Shown piece after piece: positions 7,417 to 17,453 of a stretch of 34,254 bases of DNA. The stretch's first letter is position 1; each line of letters starts with the position of its first letter. The DNA is taken from positions 1 to 34,254 of the forward strand of contig MDLA01000001.1 of the NCBI GenBank assembly GCA_001730015.1. The letters are read 5' to 3'. Origin of the DNA: Chromatiales bacterium (ex Bugula neritina AB1). GTDB taxonomy: Bacteria > Pseudomonadota > Gammaproteobacteria > Granulosicoccales > Granulosicoccaceae. The notes beneath the pieces were generated by a model, which saw only the letters and a list, made by a program, of their open reading frames with translations, did not search any database and had not been told where the DNA came from. The translations under genes were made by a program, and so were the position numbers.

Positions 7417-8633
7417 GTTACTGCTCCCGCGCGCCTGATTCGGTTTCTAACATTTGCCTGCACTACCCCATAATCAATCAATGGTGCGACGATATTGGCA
7501 AACAGAATGGCGAGCATGATTCCCTCGGGGTAAGCGGGATTCACCACCCTGATGATCACCGTCATAAAGCCGATCAACAGCCCGAAGATCCATCGGCCGG
7601 CGTCCGTATGAGACGCACTGACCGGATCAGTCGCCATAAACACCATACCAAACGCAAACCCGCCCAGAACCAGGTGCCAGTGCCACGGTACGGCGAACAT
7701 GGCATTGGTATCACTGCCGACCGCATTCAACAGCAGCGTGGTTGCAACCATACCGATGAAAACACCAGCTATTATTCGCCACGAAGCGATACGCGTATAG
7801 ATAAGGAAGGCCGCACCGAACAGACAAGCCAGTGTGGAGGTGGAACCTATAGATCCCTGTATAGAGCCGAGAAATGCGTCCATCCATTCTATGCCTGCAC
7901 CGGTAATCGCCGATACCCCACCGAGCTGACCAAGACTAAGCGCGGTAGCGCCGCTGAAGCCGTCTACTGCGGTCCATACCGCATCACCTGACATTTGTGC
8001 CGGATAGGCAAAAAACAGAAACGCCCGGCCTGTTAGTGCCGGGTTCATAAAATTCTTGCCCGTGCCGCCGAACACTTCTTTACCGATCACCACCCCGAAA
8101 GAAATCCCCAGTGCCGCCTGCCATAGTGGAATGGTGGCTGGCAGTATCAAAGCGTAAAGCATAGAGGTAACCAGGAAACCTTCGTTCACTTCGTGGTTGC
8201 GTACTCCGGCAAACACCACCTCCCAGAAACCACCGGCCATTAGAGTGACGATATAGATCGGCATAAAATACATGAAACCATGCATCACATTGTCGTATAG
8301 ACTTGCCGGGTCATAGCCCACTCCGAGCAAATTTAAAAATACGCCGCGCCAGCCTTCGACCTCGGTCACCCCGAGCCCGGCCATAGCCAGGTGTGCCTGA
8401 TAGCCGGTATTCCACATACCGAACAATATGCAGGGTAATGTCGCCACAACTACGTAGCTCATTACCCGTTTCAGATCAATAGCGTCCCGCAGGTGCGGAG
8501 ATGTCCGGGTAACATCCGGGGGGGTGTACAAAAAGGTATCGACCATTTCATACAAGGCATAGTATTTTTCGAAACGTCCTCCCCTGGCAAAGTGGGGATG
8601 GGCATCATCCAGCCAACGTCGCATTGAACCCAT
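7413..8633 (-). CDS. nqrB: NqrB, FMN/riboflavin membrane subunit of Na+-NQR
   Basis: 406 residues with about ten membrane helices. The covalent FMN site GFSGAT is present with Thr230. The conserved [15 protein letters not shown] segment and the [16 protein letters not shown] segment are also present. It forms the core of the Na+ channel and quinone site. Its start overlaps the nqrA stop by one base. Confidence 0.96.
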   Translation of the reverse strand: MGSMRRWLDDAHPHFARGGRFEKYYALYEMVDTFLYTPPDVTRTSPHLRDAIDLKRVMSYVVVATLPCILFGMWNTGYQAHLAMAGLGVTEVEGWRGVFLNLLGVGYDPASLYDNVMHGFMYFMPIYIVTLMAGGFWEVVFAGVRNHEVNEGFLVTSMLYALILPATIPLWQAALGISFGVVIGKEVFGGTGKNFMNPALTGRAFLFFAYPAQMSGDAVWTAVDGFSGATALSLGQLGGVSAITGAGIEWMDAFLGSIQGSIGSTSTLACLFGAAFLIYTRIASWRIIAGVFIGMVATTLLLNAVGSDTNAMFAVPWHWHLVLGGFAFGMVFMATDPVSASHTDAGRWIFGLLIGFMTVIIRVVNPAYPEGIMLAILFANIVAPLIDYGVVQANVRNRIRRAGAVT

Positions 8634-10000
8634 TAGCCTTCCTTCTCTATCTGATCAAGGTTATTCCGCAGTGCGGGCCCGTAGTCATACTTGCCTGCAC
8701 AGACAAAAGCGCACAGGGCGAGATCTTCTTCATCGAGTTCAAGACAACCGAGTTTTTGCGCCATGTCTGTATCACTGACCAACAGCGAGCGCAGCAACTG
8801 GGTTGGCAGAATCGCCAGCGGCATCACCCGTTCATAGATTCCGACAGGCACCATTGCTCTGGGGCTGCCATTAACCGATGTATGAAAATCGAAGGCGCGG
8901 CGCGCTCGTTTAAAGCTCGACAGAAAAACGTTGGCAAAAGAAAACTTGTTGCTCGCAGGATTAATCCAGCCCAGAAGCTCGCGTTCACGCCCCTCGGCCA
9001 GAATAGATATCTGGGTGTTATAGCGCCCCAGATAGGCTGCCCAGTTATTGGCACGCCGACCGGATAACACCGAACCCGAGATAATCCGGCACTCAACTTT
9101 TTCGTGGCTGTCGCGCACGATATCTTCAGTGCTGGCACCAAGGCGTGTACGCAATAACCGCGGCTCATTGACTACAGGGCCTGCCAGCGCGACAACACGT
9201 TCCAGCCACAGTTTGCCTGTCGAGAACAATTTACCCATCGCTATCACATCCTGATAGCCGATATGCCAGACCGTACAGCCCGCCCCGACCGGATGCAGAT
9301 GATGAATATGGGTGCCGGGAAGACCAGCCGGATGAGGCCCGGCAAATTCAGTCACCCGTACACGATCAACACCGGCGGGCGTCGGGATATTGCTGTCCGG
9401 TGCTTTGCAGACGTGCACACTGCCTGAAGTCAGCCTGGCCAGTATCTCCAGCCCGTGACTGAAATCATCGGCGTTTTCGCCAATGACGATAACCGGATCC
9501 GCCGCGAGTGGATTAGTGTCCATTGCAGTGACAAATATAGAGGCCGGCTCAGAACCTGCGCGCGGCACTTTACTATAGGGGCGTGTTCTAAATGCAGTCC
9601 AGATACCACTGCTGTACAGGTGCTCACATATCTGATCGGTTGAAAGACTGGCGACATCGGCTGGCGACATCGGATCTATGAGTTTTTGATCGGGGCCCGC
9701 TGATGGATCATCCAGTTTGATGATTACCGACTGCAGCACACGCCGGGCACCGCGATTGATTGATTGAATCACACCCGTACCCGGGCTTGTATATTTTACA
9801 TCCGGGTCATTTTTATCGGTAAAAAGCGCCTGGCCTGCGGTGACATGGTCACCTTCCGCCACCGCCATCCGGGGCCGCAGACCAATGTAATCCCGACCGA
9901 TAAGTCCCACGGTAGTAACCCGGGGCGCTGTATCGACTCGCTGCACCGGATTGCCTTCAAGGGGCAGATCCAGCCCCTTCCTGATCGCGATCACACTCAT
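8633..10000 (-). CDS. nqrA: NqrA, subunit A of Na+-NQR
   Basis: 455 residues, a soluble peripheral subunit with the family N-terminus [11 protein letters not shown] and a C-terminal segment [25 protein letters not shown]. It is the first gene of the operon. The frame can be read 24 codons further upstream, but family alignment of the N-terminus favours ATG at 10000. No strong ribosome site precedes it, which is odd for the head gene of a highly expressed complex. Confidence 0.94.
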   Translation of the reverse strand: MSVIAIRKGLDLPLEGNPVQRVDTAPRVTTVGLIGRDYIGLRPRMAVAEGDHVTAGQALFTDKNDPDVKYTSPGTGVIQSINRGARRVLQSVIIKLDDPSAGPDQKLIDPMSPADVASLSTDQICEHLYSSGIWTAFRTRPYSKVPRAGSEPASIFVTAMDTNPLAADPVIVIGENADDFSHGLEILARLTSGSVHVCKAPDSNIPTPAGVDRVRVTEFAGPHPAGLPGTHIHHLHPVGAGCTVWHIGYQDVIAMGKLFSTGKLWLERVVALAGPVVNEPRLLRTRLGASTEDIVRDSHEKVECRIISGSVLSGRRANNWAAYLGRYNTQISILAEGRERELLGWINPASNKFSFANVFLSSFKRARRAFDFHTSVNGSPRAMVPVGIYERVMPLAILPTQLLRSLLVSDTDMAQKLGCLELDEEDLALCAFVCAGKYDYGPALRNNLDQIEKEG

Positions 10001-10260
10001 AGGAGTGACCCGCACTGAGTAAATAAGTACACAGCAAGTTCCATCTGTTACTGAACAAAAAAGGCGCTTCATGCGCTATCGTGTTAACTGTGTCGCAAAA
10101 AACGTGCGCAAATCCTTTCGGGATACTTTGCAGTGTGGGTCTTGTGTGGCGTCAAAAAATGCGCATCGTGGGAATGGAAGTAACGGTGAAATGGGTGGTG
10201 CTGCGGTAGATCCCGGGGTTTTAATTATGGGCGAGCGCGTGCTTTTCCAGCTTATTGCAT

Positions 10261-10281
10261 GCCCGTTTGCTTCGGGCTTTT
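10261..10281 (+). terminator. Rho-independent terminator on the plus strand
   Basis: GCCCG (10261-10265), a 7-base loop and CGGGC (10273-10277) are followed by TTTT. No plus-strand gene ends here, so the terminator either belongs to an unannotated small RNA starting within 10080-10240 or ends spurious divergent transcription. Confidence 0.5.
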
Positions 10282-10385
10282 ACACGCATTTAAAACTCTG
10301 GCAACAGTTTTTATGTTGAGTACATTGCTCTTGTGTCTGAACTGCGGGTTGGGGATTGCCGGTTGCTACACCAGATTTCCGGTGC

Positions 10386-10451
10386 ATGCGCTCCGCTTAT
10401 TCACCTTACCCGCCTTGATTCACTTTTGATTGGTGCATCAACGGAGCGCAT
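10386..10451. repeat. REP-like palindromic intergenic repeat
   Basis: ATGCGCTCCG (10386-10395) and CGGAGCGCAT (10442-10451) are perfect 10-bp inverted repeats. A nested TTCACC/GGTG pair lies inside. The left half (GCATGCGCTCCGCTTAT then TCACC) resembles the widespread proteobacterial intergenic repeat containing GCGCATCCACC. Confidence 0.55.
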
Positions 10452-10552
10452 CCACATTTGGGATAGCGAACGAATTCAAACAGGAATGAAATTTAAATAT
10501 AAATCTATAGATATCACTTTAGCATGGTGTACCGACCACAATGACAACCATT

Positions 10553-12790
10553 CTAGCTTGAAGCATCTGCCTGTTTTCGGTTAAATCTTAAAACGCCTTG
10601 TTGCAGGAGAACCGGCAACATAATGACCAGTGCGATAAGATCGCTGGTTAGGCTTGGAGCGACGAGCAGCAGGCCAGCGACGGCCATTAACAATCTCCAC
10701 AGACCGTTGAGTGGTTTAGCAAAATAAGCGGAAACCGCTGTTGCAATTGCAAATACGCCGCAGGCACAGGTGACAGACACTTGCAGAAACGAGCTGAGGG
10801 TAAAGTACTCCGGCAGCACAATGAGAATCGTCGGCGCATAGACAAACACCATGGGCACCATCAACTTGCCGATACCCAGCGTAAACGCGTTGATACCTGT
10901 TCTGAACGGGTTAGCGTTTGCAATACCTGCCGCCGCATAGGCGGATGCGCAAACCGGTGGTGTTATCTCTGAGATCACCCCGTAATAGAGTACAAACATG
11001 TGCGTGGCGAGAGGCGGTACACCCAGTTGCGACAAGGCCGGCTGAGCGACCGATACCAACATGATATATAACGCGGTGGTGGGTAAACCGGCGCCCATTA
11101 AAATACAGGCGATGGCAATCAGTACCAGTGAGAGAAACTGCTGTATCGATTCCTGCCCGAATGCTTCAAACGGTATCCAGCCGAGCACACCATGCAGCGT
11201 TACGGCCATATCTGCGGCGCCGTTGGTTACCATGAACCCCAGTCGAAAGCCGATGCCGGTGGTATTGATAACGCCAACAACAATACCAACAGCAGCTGAG
11301 GCAGCACCGACCGCCAGAGCGTACTGTACGCCCACATGAAAACTGTCAAATAATGATCGGAATGTCTGCCGCTCACTTCGATGCATCAGTCCGACAAATA
11401 CGCACGCCGAAAGTATTCCTGCCATCGTCGGAGAAAAGCCCTCGCCACTCAGTGGTGAGGCTTTCCAGAAAATAAAAGCCAGAAGTGCCAGCGGAACAAC
11501 TAGAGTTACAGGCTTACTGAATGAGCTGAAGCCAACAACAATACACAGCGTCAGCCCCATGAATGCCGCCATATTCGGCGAGTAGCCGGAGAACAGCACA
11601 ATCAGTAACGCAACCAAAGGGATTATCGTGTACCAGCCGGCTTTCCATACCTTTAACAGATTAGGTAATTCTTCTTCGGTGTAGGTTGGCAGGCCCAGTT
11701 TTTTCGCGGTGAAATGAACAATTGAAAGTACGCCAATATAGTGCATTAGCGCCGGTACGATGGCGGCGAGCACTATTGTGGTGTAAGGCACCTCCAGATA
11801 CTCGGCCATTAAAAAGCTCGCAGCCCCCATAATCGGCGGGGTAATCTGACCACCTGCGCTTGAAGCCGCTTCAACACCTCCGGCAAAATGCCCCGGGTAA
11901 CCCATACGCTTCATGTTCGGTATGGTCAATGAGCCGGTCGATACCGTGTTCGCAATTGACGAACCGGATATTGTGCCAAAAAAGGCTGAAGAGACAACAC
12001 TCACCTTGGCCGGTCCGCCGGTATAGCGACCCGCCGCAATCATAGCGTTGTCGACAAAAAACTGACCCAGCCCCATGCGCTGGGCGACCACACCAAACAG
12101 CACAAAATGAAACACCACGGTTGACACCACCCACAGGGTAACGCCGAATATCCCTTCAAACGGGAAGTACATGTTATTGACAAACTGGTGCCAGTCGACA
12201 CCGGGGTGCTGCAGAATCGCGGCCGGCATATAGGGTCCGAACAGTGCGTAGGTCATGAACACCAGAATGATCACCGGAAGAATGAACCCGATAGTACGTC
12301 GGGCAATCTCCAGTACCGCAACAATTAATATGGTGCCAAAAAACACATCAATTCCGGTCGGGTTGCCCTGTCGCAGCATCTGTTCCGGTACCGAAAGCCC
12401 GAACACCGAAAGCCCGCGCCAGCTCAGCCACAAAAACAACGCAGCCGCCATGGCGAGAGTGGCGATAACCCAGTCGTACAGCGGTACGTTGCCGGGTTTC
12501 CAGAAAGATACCGGATGGTACTCAAGCGAGCGCGATGTCTTTATTAACGGAAAGCTCAGAAAAATAAAAAAGAACAGTCCGGACAGATGAATCCCCATAT
12601 GCACGTGGTCTACCGGAGTGCCGAAGCCGGCTGTCCACAGATGATAGAGCGCAAAGGCGATCATTGACCAATAGAGCGTTTTTTCTACAAGGCTTCCAGT
12701 GCGGCGGGTGTTGAGCGAGGTATCATACTTTTTCTCCAGCTCATCCAGCTCACGAGCACTCAGTGTTGATTCTGTTCTCATTTGCGCCAT
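10553..12790 (-). CDS. TRAP transporter permease, fused 4TM/12TM (DctQM-type)
   Basis: 745 residues and largely hydrophobic. After a charged cytoplasmic N-terminus (1-35) there are about four to five helices of the small (DctQ-like) part, then the large DctM-like part with the glycine/serine-rich loop SSAFFGTISGSSIANT and a second repeat around GAGLPTTALYIM. Fused permeases of this class normally work with a TAXI-type periplasmic binding protein and import organic acids using the Na+ gradient. No binding-protein gene is adjacent, so the substrate cannot be inferred. The start is 20 bp after the OsmC-like gene, suggesting one transcript. Confidence 0.9.
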   Translation of the reverse strand: MAQMRTESTLSARELDELEKKYDTSLNTRRTGSLVEKTLYWSMIAFALYHLWTAGFGTPVDHVHMGIHLSGLFFFIFLSFPLIKTSRSLEYHPVSFWKPGNVPLYDWVIATLAMAAALFLWLSWRGLSVFGLSVPEQMLRQGNPTGIDVFFGTILIVAVLEIARRTIGFILPVIILVFMTYALFGPYMPAAILQHPGVDWHQFVNNMYFPFEGIFGVTLWVVSTVVFHFVLFGVVAQRMGLGQFFVDNAMIAAGRYTGGPAKVSVVSSAFFGTISGSSIANTVSTGSLTIPNMKRMGYPGHFAGGVEAASSAGGQITPPIMGAASFLMAEYLEVPYTTIVLAAIVPALMHYIGVLSIVHFTAKKLGLPTYTEEELPNLLKVWKAGWYTIIPLVALLIVLFSGYSPNMAAFMGLTLCIVVGFSSFSKPVTLVVPLALLAFIFWKASPLSGEGFSPTMAGILSACVFVGLMHRSERQTFRSLFDSFHVGVQYALAVGAASAAVGIVVGVINTTGIGFRLGFMVTNGAADMAVTLHGVLGWIPFEAFGQESIQQFLSLVLIAIACILMGAGLPTTALYIMLVSVAQPALSQLGVPPLATHMFVLYYGVISEITPPVCASAYAAAGIANANPFRTGINAFTLGIGKLMVPMVFVYAPTILIVLPEYFTLSSFLQVSVTCACGVFAIATAVSAYFAKPLNGLWRLLMAVAGLLLVAPSLTSDLIALVIMLPVLLQQGVLRFNRKQADASS

Positions 12791-12809
12791 TACCTGTTTT
12801 TATATCCAG

Positions 12810-13274
12810 TCATATGACTGTCGCAGGCTTCCAGTTTTCCTCGATTACTGTTCCGGCCTGCCTGAACACTTTGGATAACGGGCAGAATTTCGCCACCTCA
12901 ACAACCAGACGATCAAGATCGCTCTGATCTGCTGCTCCATCGCAGGTTACGTTCATTACAATCTTTTTGAAGGGTACATCGATCTCTTCAGCAAGGGTGA
13001 CACCGCGGCGATCAAATTCGCATACCACGTCAATGTGCATGTGTCCTACATCGATATCCAGCGCGTTCGCACATTTATGGCCAATAACATTGGTGCAACC
13101 GATCAAAGCAGAAACTATGGCCTCGGTGGGTGTCGGCCCGAGGTTTGTGCCACCACGCTCTACCGGTTCGTCTATAGCAAATTCGACATCGCGAACTTTA
13201 ATATTCGACAGCGAATGCGATGGAGAATCTGCACTGATCTTCATTGCAATTGTTGTTTTCTGCCTGATAGCCAT
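12810..13274 (-). CDS. OsmC/Ohr-family protein
   Basis: 154 residues with the OsmC fold pattern. The two reactive cysteines are Cys60 (ALIGC, at the helix start) and Cys131 (KFCPLS). This is the general OsmC/YhfA-like arrangement used for thiol-dependent reduction of organic peroxides, though some members have other roles. GCGGGA lies upstream of the ATG. Coupled to the TRAP permease gene downstream, an unexplained pairing. Confidence 0.85.
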   Translation of the reverse strand: MAIRQKTTIAMKISADSPSHSLSNIKVRDVEFAIDEPVERGGTNLGPTPTEAIVSALIGCTNVIGHKCANALDIDVGHMHIDVVCEFDRRGVTLAEEIDVPFKKIVMNVTCDGAADQSDLDRLVVEVAKFCPLSKVFRQAGTVIEENWKPATVI

Positions 13275-13439
13275 AGGTATCCCGCTTTTTGATATTGTAC
13301 CGGTGGCTTTCAGTTTACAGCAGAATCCGGGTCAATCGCCACGGCAGTGTCAAATCACTTGCGGCGACGGCGGCCTCAAATCGCTGTGCAGCCGTGTTCA
13401 GCAATAGGCAATCGCACCGGGGGCACTGATGCTAACAGA

Positions 13440-15446
13440 TTATTGAGTTTCACCGGCCTGCGCAGTCGGCATCACCTGAGATAGCAGATCCCCGGTATTT
13501 TCAGCCAGAGATATCATGAACAATGCTATTCGCTGCTTAACCGGCGGTTTCCAGAGCGTTTTTTGCTCTGGAAACTCATCGACCAGACCACGCTTGTATA
13601 GATTAACCAGGTCGGCGATTGCGTCGGTTGGATAAGTCGAAAGATCTGCCAGTAGAACAGGTGAATCCGACGTAGTGTCTGTCAGTCGGCCGGGAACTGT
13701 CAGTAGAAACGGCCCCGGTGTATCGAAAAGCTTGTGGCGGATCTTATTATTGTTTAACAGACCATTTTGCACGTGTATTTTTAATTGATGCCCGAGTACA
13801 GATGCATACTTGATATCACGTACATCTTCAGGAACACCAACGTTGTTTTCAACCGGAATACAGAACACGTTGATACTTTTTCTAACCTCCTCACTGAACA
13901 GTTCCGCATCCGGCAATGTGAGTAATGTACTTAACAATTGATCATACCGCGCCCTGACTGCCCGCTTTTCCAGATCTTTTGAACTTCGAACCAGTACATA
14001 AGTATATGCACCGAAGCCCTTGATCTCGGTATCAAGAGAGCTGAACAGATCAAACGCATGATTACGGATCGTACCTGGATGCATTGCCATTGATGTAGTC
14101 CCCGACGGAGTGACTCTAACTACTCCATCGCTCGTCCAGTCAGGGAAGCTGGTTTCTATACCCTGCTGCAGATGCTCCGGTGGCAACTGCTGATAAGCCG
14201 TACGGTATGCCTGCATCCATCGCAACCTGCTACGCTCATGCGCTGACGCCACCTTCAATTGCAAGTTACTCGCGTGCGACTGAAGTTGCCGGACTGACGG
14301 CAGGATATCGCTGGTATCAGCGGCCACAGCATCGGCGAGACTCAAATACCGGGCATGTCGTTTTTGTACCGCGTCACCGGTTTCAGCAAGTGCCTGTACA
14401 ACAGACTTCAATTGGCCGTTTGCATCTGTGCTGAGCTGCTGCAACTGTGACTGCAACGTTTCAACCTGTTTTAGCAAATCGTTGCGCTCCGCAGTGAATA
14501 CGGTACAGGCCTCGCTCCGGCATTTACCCGAAACCGTCTCGATGTTCAGGTCGATATACGTCACTGCATCCAGCACACGTTCCAGTAGCTTTGTCAGCCG
14601 CCGCCGTTTTGAATGATTTAAATTAACCATTCTTCGTGACTGCACAGCAGACATTGCGGGACGAGTGTGTTGCTGAAGCTCTTCTACAAGACTCTGGCTA
14701 AAATTAAAGCTGGCATCGGGAAGATGCCCCTCGATCTGCAGCTTACCGGTTTCCACCAACGCTGGAAGCTGTTGCTGTAGCCACTGCCAGTCATTTTGTA
14801 ATTGCGCTAGCTGTTCACTGAATTCTATCGAATACTCCAGATATTGCTGCGCTGCACTCTCTGCGCGACTGACTACCGTGCGCGCACGCCGATGTAATCT
14901 CTCGCACGTTTTCATCTGCATTGCACTGTTGCTCAACGCGCGCGAAAATAGCTCCCATGACCGCTTACGCCTGTCAAACGCGCTATCTGCAGAATCTGTG
15001 GCTCGTGTTAAATTTGCCTGCCGTGCTTTGGTGATCGCCTGCACCGCTATGCCCGACCGCCTGATTGAACGCTGCAAACCTGAATACGCATCGGTTTCAG
15101 TGTCCAGCAGGTCCGGTAACGAGGCAAAGCACTTGTCCCCGCGGGCAACAGCAGTACCAATGAGACTATAACGGTTCTGATACTCCTGCCATTGCAGCGA
15201 TAACTGCTGCTCTGTTGCAGGCAAACCACGTAACTCTGTGTTGAAGTAACCTATCGACCCCAGCAGCTCTGATAAAGCAGCCTCTTCGCTAGCTAAATCA
15301 TCCAACGCCTTGATCTGATCCGCTGTAATTACTACAGGCTCCAGCTGCGCGGCGTTGGCAGTAAAGCCGCTTAAAAAAACCATTATAAAAGCGAAGATAA
15401 CTCCTGTGCCCGATTTAACTACCGACGTGACAAACCTATTTTCCAT
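13440..15446 (-). CDS. Exported coiled-coil protein of unknown function, partner of TIR protein
   Basis: 668 residues when started at ATG 15446, which follows AAAGGAGGG at ideal spacing (an earlier ATG nine codons upstream has none). A signal peptide is evident: basic N-terminus, hydrophobic core, and ANA-A cleavage near residue 32. The middle (about 40-420) is helical and rich in Gln, Leu, Arg and Ala, with heptad-like stretches. Four cysteines lie between about 105 and 320. The C-terminal third (about 430-650) looks globular, containing GFGAYTYVLVRSS, a segment around NVFCIPVENN, and a final hydrophobic stretch; the tail ends near SQVMPTAQA. I recognise no family. It follows the TIR gene by 28 bp and is likely co-expressed with it, so it may sense something in the periplasm for the membrane TIR protein. 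Confidence 0.8.
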   Translation of the reverse strand: MENRFVTSVVKSGTGVIFAFIMVFLSGFTANAAQLEPVVITADQIKALDDLASEEAALSELLGSIGYFNTELRGLPATEQQLSLQWQEYQNRYSLIGTAVARGDKCFASLPDLLDTETDAYSGLQRSIRRSGIAVQAITKARQANLTRATDSADSAFDRRKRSWELFSRALSNSAMQMKTCERLHRRARTVVSRAESAAQQYLEYSIEFSEQLAQLQNDWQWLQQQLPALVETGKLQIEGHLPDASFNFSQSLVEELQQHTRPAMSAVQSRRMVNLNHSKRRRLTKLLERVLDAVTYIDLNIETVSGKCRSEACTVFTAERNDLLKQVETLQSQLQQLSTDANGQLKSVVQALAETGDAVQKRHARYLSLADAVAADTSDILPSVRQLQSHASNLQLKVASAHERSRLRWMQAYRTAYQQLPPEHLQQGIETSFPDWTSDGVVRVTPSGTTSMAMHPGTIRNHAFDLFSSLDTEIKGFGAYTYVLVRSSKDLEKRAVRARYDQLLSTLLTLPDAELFSEEVRKSINVFCIPVENNVGVPEDVRDIKYASVLGHQLKIHVQNGLLNNNKIRHKLFDTPGPFLLTVPGRLTDTTSDSPVLLADLSTYPTDAIADLVNLYKRGLVDEFPEQKTLWKPPVKQRIALFMISLAENTGDLLSQVMPTAQAGETQ

Positions 15447-15474
15447 TGCTATCCCTCCTTTAGCTTTCATCAAC

Positions 15475-16224
15475 TCACTCTCCCTGCAAGCGCTTGCGTC
15501 GCCAACGCAAGATTAACTCTATAATAAGCGCTGTTACCAGCCCCCAGATCAGCGCGACATACTGGACCTTATCAGGGCTTTTCTCCGCGAAAAGCGGCAG
15601 GTAACTACGCAACGTTGCAGATATCAGCAGCGCAATACCGACCGCTGTTACTGCAAAGCGCAGCAATCGCCAGAACAGCTGGACGATTACCGCCCTGGCA
15701 AATCTTAGTGCCGGTGGCCAGGGGGGTTCCTGTGCAAGCGCGGCAGCATCTGAGACCGGCGAATCCACACCGCCGCTCATCAACGGCGCGATCTGTGGCA
15801 TATCGGGTTCTTCCAGAGGCTTGGCCCGGCCTTTTTTCACGCCTTTGAGCAGCTTTTCGCGGGCGGCCTCCCGATTTTTTACACCAACCAGATCTATATA
15901 GACAATTTGCGCCAGCAGCCCTCGCAAGCGGCAGTTCTTTACTCTGACCGGAACCAATAAGCCATTCTGGCCGGTCGGATCACTGGCAAACGCGGCTGCC
16001 CACTCCGGGGCGGTAAATCTGGAGGCGAGAAATGCCGGGGATAGCACCACAATCGTGCGTTCGGCCTCACTGACGGCACGCTGCATATCGAGTACAAAAT
16101 TACCACCCTGTCGAAAGTCCCACGCTTGTATCACTACGCTATAGCCTTCAGCCTCGAGTTGCCAGGCAATCCATTCAGCCCAGCTCCGATCTGCTTTGGT
16201 ATAGCTGATGAAAAAATCTTTCAT
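15475..16224 (-). CDS. TIR-domain protein with C-terminal membrane anchor
   Basis: 249 residues. An N-terminal TIR domain (1-125) begins KDFFISYTKADRSW and contains SPAFLASRFTAPEW with Glu74 at the position of the catalytic glutamate of NAD-cleaving TIR domains. A linker rich in Pro/Ala (135-172) leads to two predicted membrane helices (about 186-206 and 221-239) and a basic tail. The topology would place TIR in the cytoplasm. It starts 2 bases after the CoA-transferase stop, so translation is coupled to a metabolic gene, and it precedes a large exported protein. Bacterial TIR proteins act as NADase effectors in antiphage systems or as scaffolds; which applies here is unknown. Confidence 0.85.
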   Translation of the reverse strand: MKDFFISYTKADRSWAEWIAWQLEAEGYSVVIQAWDFRQGGNFVLDMQRAVSEAERTIVVLSPAFLASRFTAPEWAAAFASDPTGQNGLLVPVRVKNCRLRGLLAQIVYIDLVGVKNREAAREKLLKGVKKGRAKPLEEPDMPQIAPLMSGGVDSPVSDAAALAQEPPWPPALRFARAVIVQLFWRLLRFAVTAVGIALLISATLRSYLPLFAEKSPDKVQYVALIWGLVTALIIELILRWRRKRLQGE

Positions 16225-16226
16225 TC

Positions 16227-17453
16227 TCAGACCGGCTCCAGCGCACCTGCGACAATACCTGCATCGTGATAACGGCCAATCTCGCCGCTGTCCATTTCCA
16301 GAATGTCGCTAAGTATTTCATCGGTATGCTGGCCCAGTCGCGGGGCTGGTCGTACCGGCTCCCGCTCAGCCATCGTAAACCCGAGCGGATTTTGCGGTAC
16401 CAGATACTCCCCGACGCCCGGCTGTACAACCTGTTCGAACAGCGGGTTCCCGGTCGAGCAATCCACATCGGAGTGTACAAGCTCTTCCATTGTCTGGAAT
16501 TTACCCCAGCACACACCGGCCGATTCAAACAGTGCAGTCACGGTGGTGTAGTCGCGCTCGGCAAACCACGGTTCAAGTAACAGACTGATCTCTTTACCGC
16601 CGGTGTAGCGATCACCTTCACGATTGAAATCCAGCTTCATAGAACTGGCCAGGTTTTCTATTTCCTGTTCCAGCCCGGTTGCAGAAACAATGGCCTGCCA
16701 CTGCTTCGGACTGATACCGACGATCATCACCTGCTGACCATCTTTGCAGGTAAAATCCCGTCCATAATTGCCGTAGACATGATTACCCAGCGGACCTCTG
16801 GGACTGCTATTGACCATTATTTCACCGATATAGCCCAGGTGTCCGATAGTAGCAAGCGCAACATCGGCCAGCGCCAGACGTACAAACTGCCCCTTGCCAG
16901 TACGCAGCCGATGACGCTCTGCTGCCAGCAGCCCCAGTGCGATATGCTGGCCCGCCAGCAGATCCCACGCCGGTAGCGGATTGTTTATAGGCTCATCAGC
17001 TTCAGTATTGCGGTTTAAATAGGGGAAACCCACCTTACAGTTAACTGTGTAGTCGAGCGCGCTGCCACCGTGGCGATCGCCGGTCAGGTTGAGGTAGATC
17101 AGATCTTCACGGTGAGCGCGAAGGTTGTCGTCAGCCAGCCAGCCACGCGCCGGAAAATTGGTCAGAAACAGACCGGCATCGTCACCGGGTGCAGTGATCA
17201 AACGGGTGAGTATTTCACGGCCCTCGGGATTTCTGAAATCAACCGCAATAGAGCGCTTGCCTTTATTAAGACTATGCCAATAGATACTATCGTTATTTTC
17301 TGTGACCGGCCAGCGACGATAGTCTATACCACCGCCGATCGGGTCGAAGCGAATTACATCGGCGCCGAGCTGAGCGAGTGTCATACCGCCGGACGGTGCG
17401 GCGACAAATGCGCTGCCTTCTATCACACGCATTCCGGACAACACTTTCTGCAT
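16227..17453 (-). CDS. mct: Mesaconyl-CoA C1-C4 CoA transferase-like (class III)
   Basis: 408 residues, a CaiB/BaiF class III CoA-transferase. The N-terminal segment (VIEGSAFVAAP, MTLAQLGADVIR, DPIGGG.DYRRWPVT) is what I recall of mesaconyl-CoA C1-C4 CoA transferase (2-methylfumaryl-CoA isomerase) of the 3-hydroxypropionate bicycle. Asp164 in PAWDLLAGQ is the catalytic aspartate that forms the mixed anhydride. The enzyme would move CoA between the two carboxylates of mesaconate. It overlaps by one base the preceding gene for a methylsuccinyl-CoA-dehydrogenase-like enzyme, which would supply mesaconyl-C1-CoA. That supports the assignment, though a related dicarboxylate substrate remains possible. 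Confidence 0.75.
   Translation of the reverse strand: MQKVLSGMRVIEGSAFVAAPSGGMTLAQLGADVIRFDPIGGGIDYRRWPVTENNDSIYWHSLNKGKRSIAVDFRNPEGREILTRLITAPGDDAGLFLTNFPARGWLADDNLRAHREDLIYLNLTGDRHGGSALDYTVNCKVGFPYLNRNTEADEPINNPLPAWDLLAGQHIALGLLAAERHRLRTGKGQFVRLALADVALATIGHLGYIGEIMVNSSPRGPLGNHVYGNYGRDFTCKDGQQVMIVGISPKQWQAIVSATGLEQEIENLASSMKLDFNREGDRYTGGKEISLLLEPWFAERDYTTVTALFESAGVCWGKFQTMEELVHSDVDCSTGNPLFEQVVQPGVGEYLVPQNPLGFTMAEREPVRPAPRLGQHTDEILSDILEMDSGEIGRYHDAGIVAGALEPV

Larger units (their letters stand above)
10001..10552. other. Non-coding interval upstream of nqrA
   Basis: 552 bp lie between the nqr operon head and the end of the TRAP permease gene. The left part must hold the nqr promoter on the minus strand, but I could not pick out a convincing -35/-10 pair. 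A plus-strand terminator sits at 10261-10281 and a palindromic repeat at 10386-10451. The stretch 10485-10525 is very A/T-rich. Short plus-strand frames here have no ribosome site and look random. Confidence 0.6.

Noticed and set aside
10047..10066. GCGC/GCGC hairpin followed by T6 on the minus strand, upstream of nqrA, as a leader attenuator
   Set aside because: The stem is only four base pairs and no leader peptide or alternative structure was visible.
10071..10584. Two 82-83-codon plus-strand frames as small genes
   Set aside because: They have no ribosome site, their composition looks random, and they overlap a terminator and a palindromic repeat.
13440..16224. Calling the TIR pair a confirmed antiphage system
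   Set aside because: No other defence gene is nearby, and the context is a metabolic operon. Only a hypothesis is justified.
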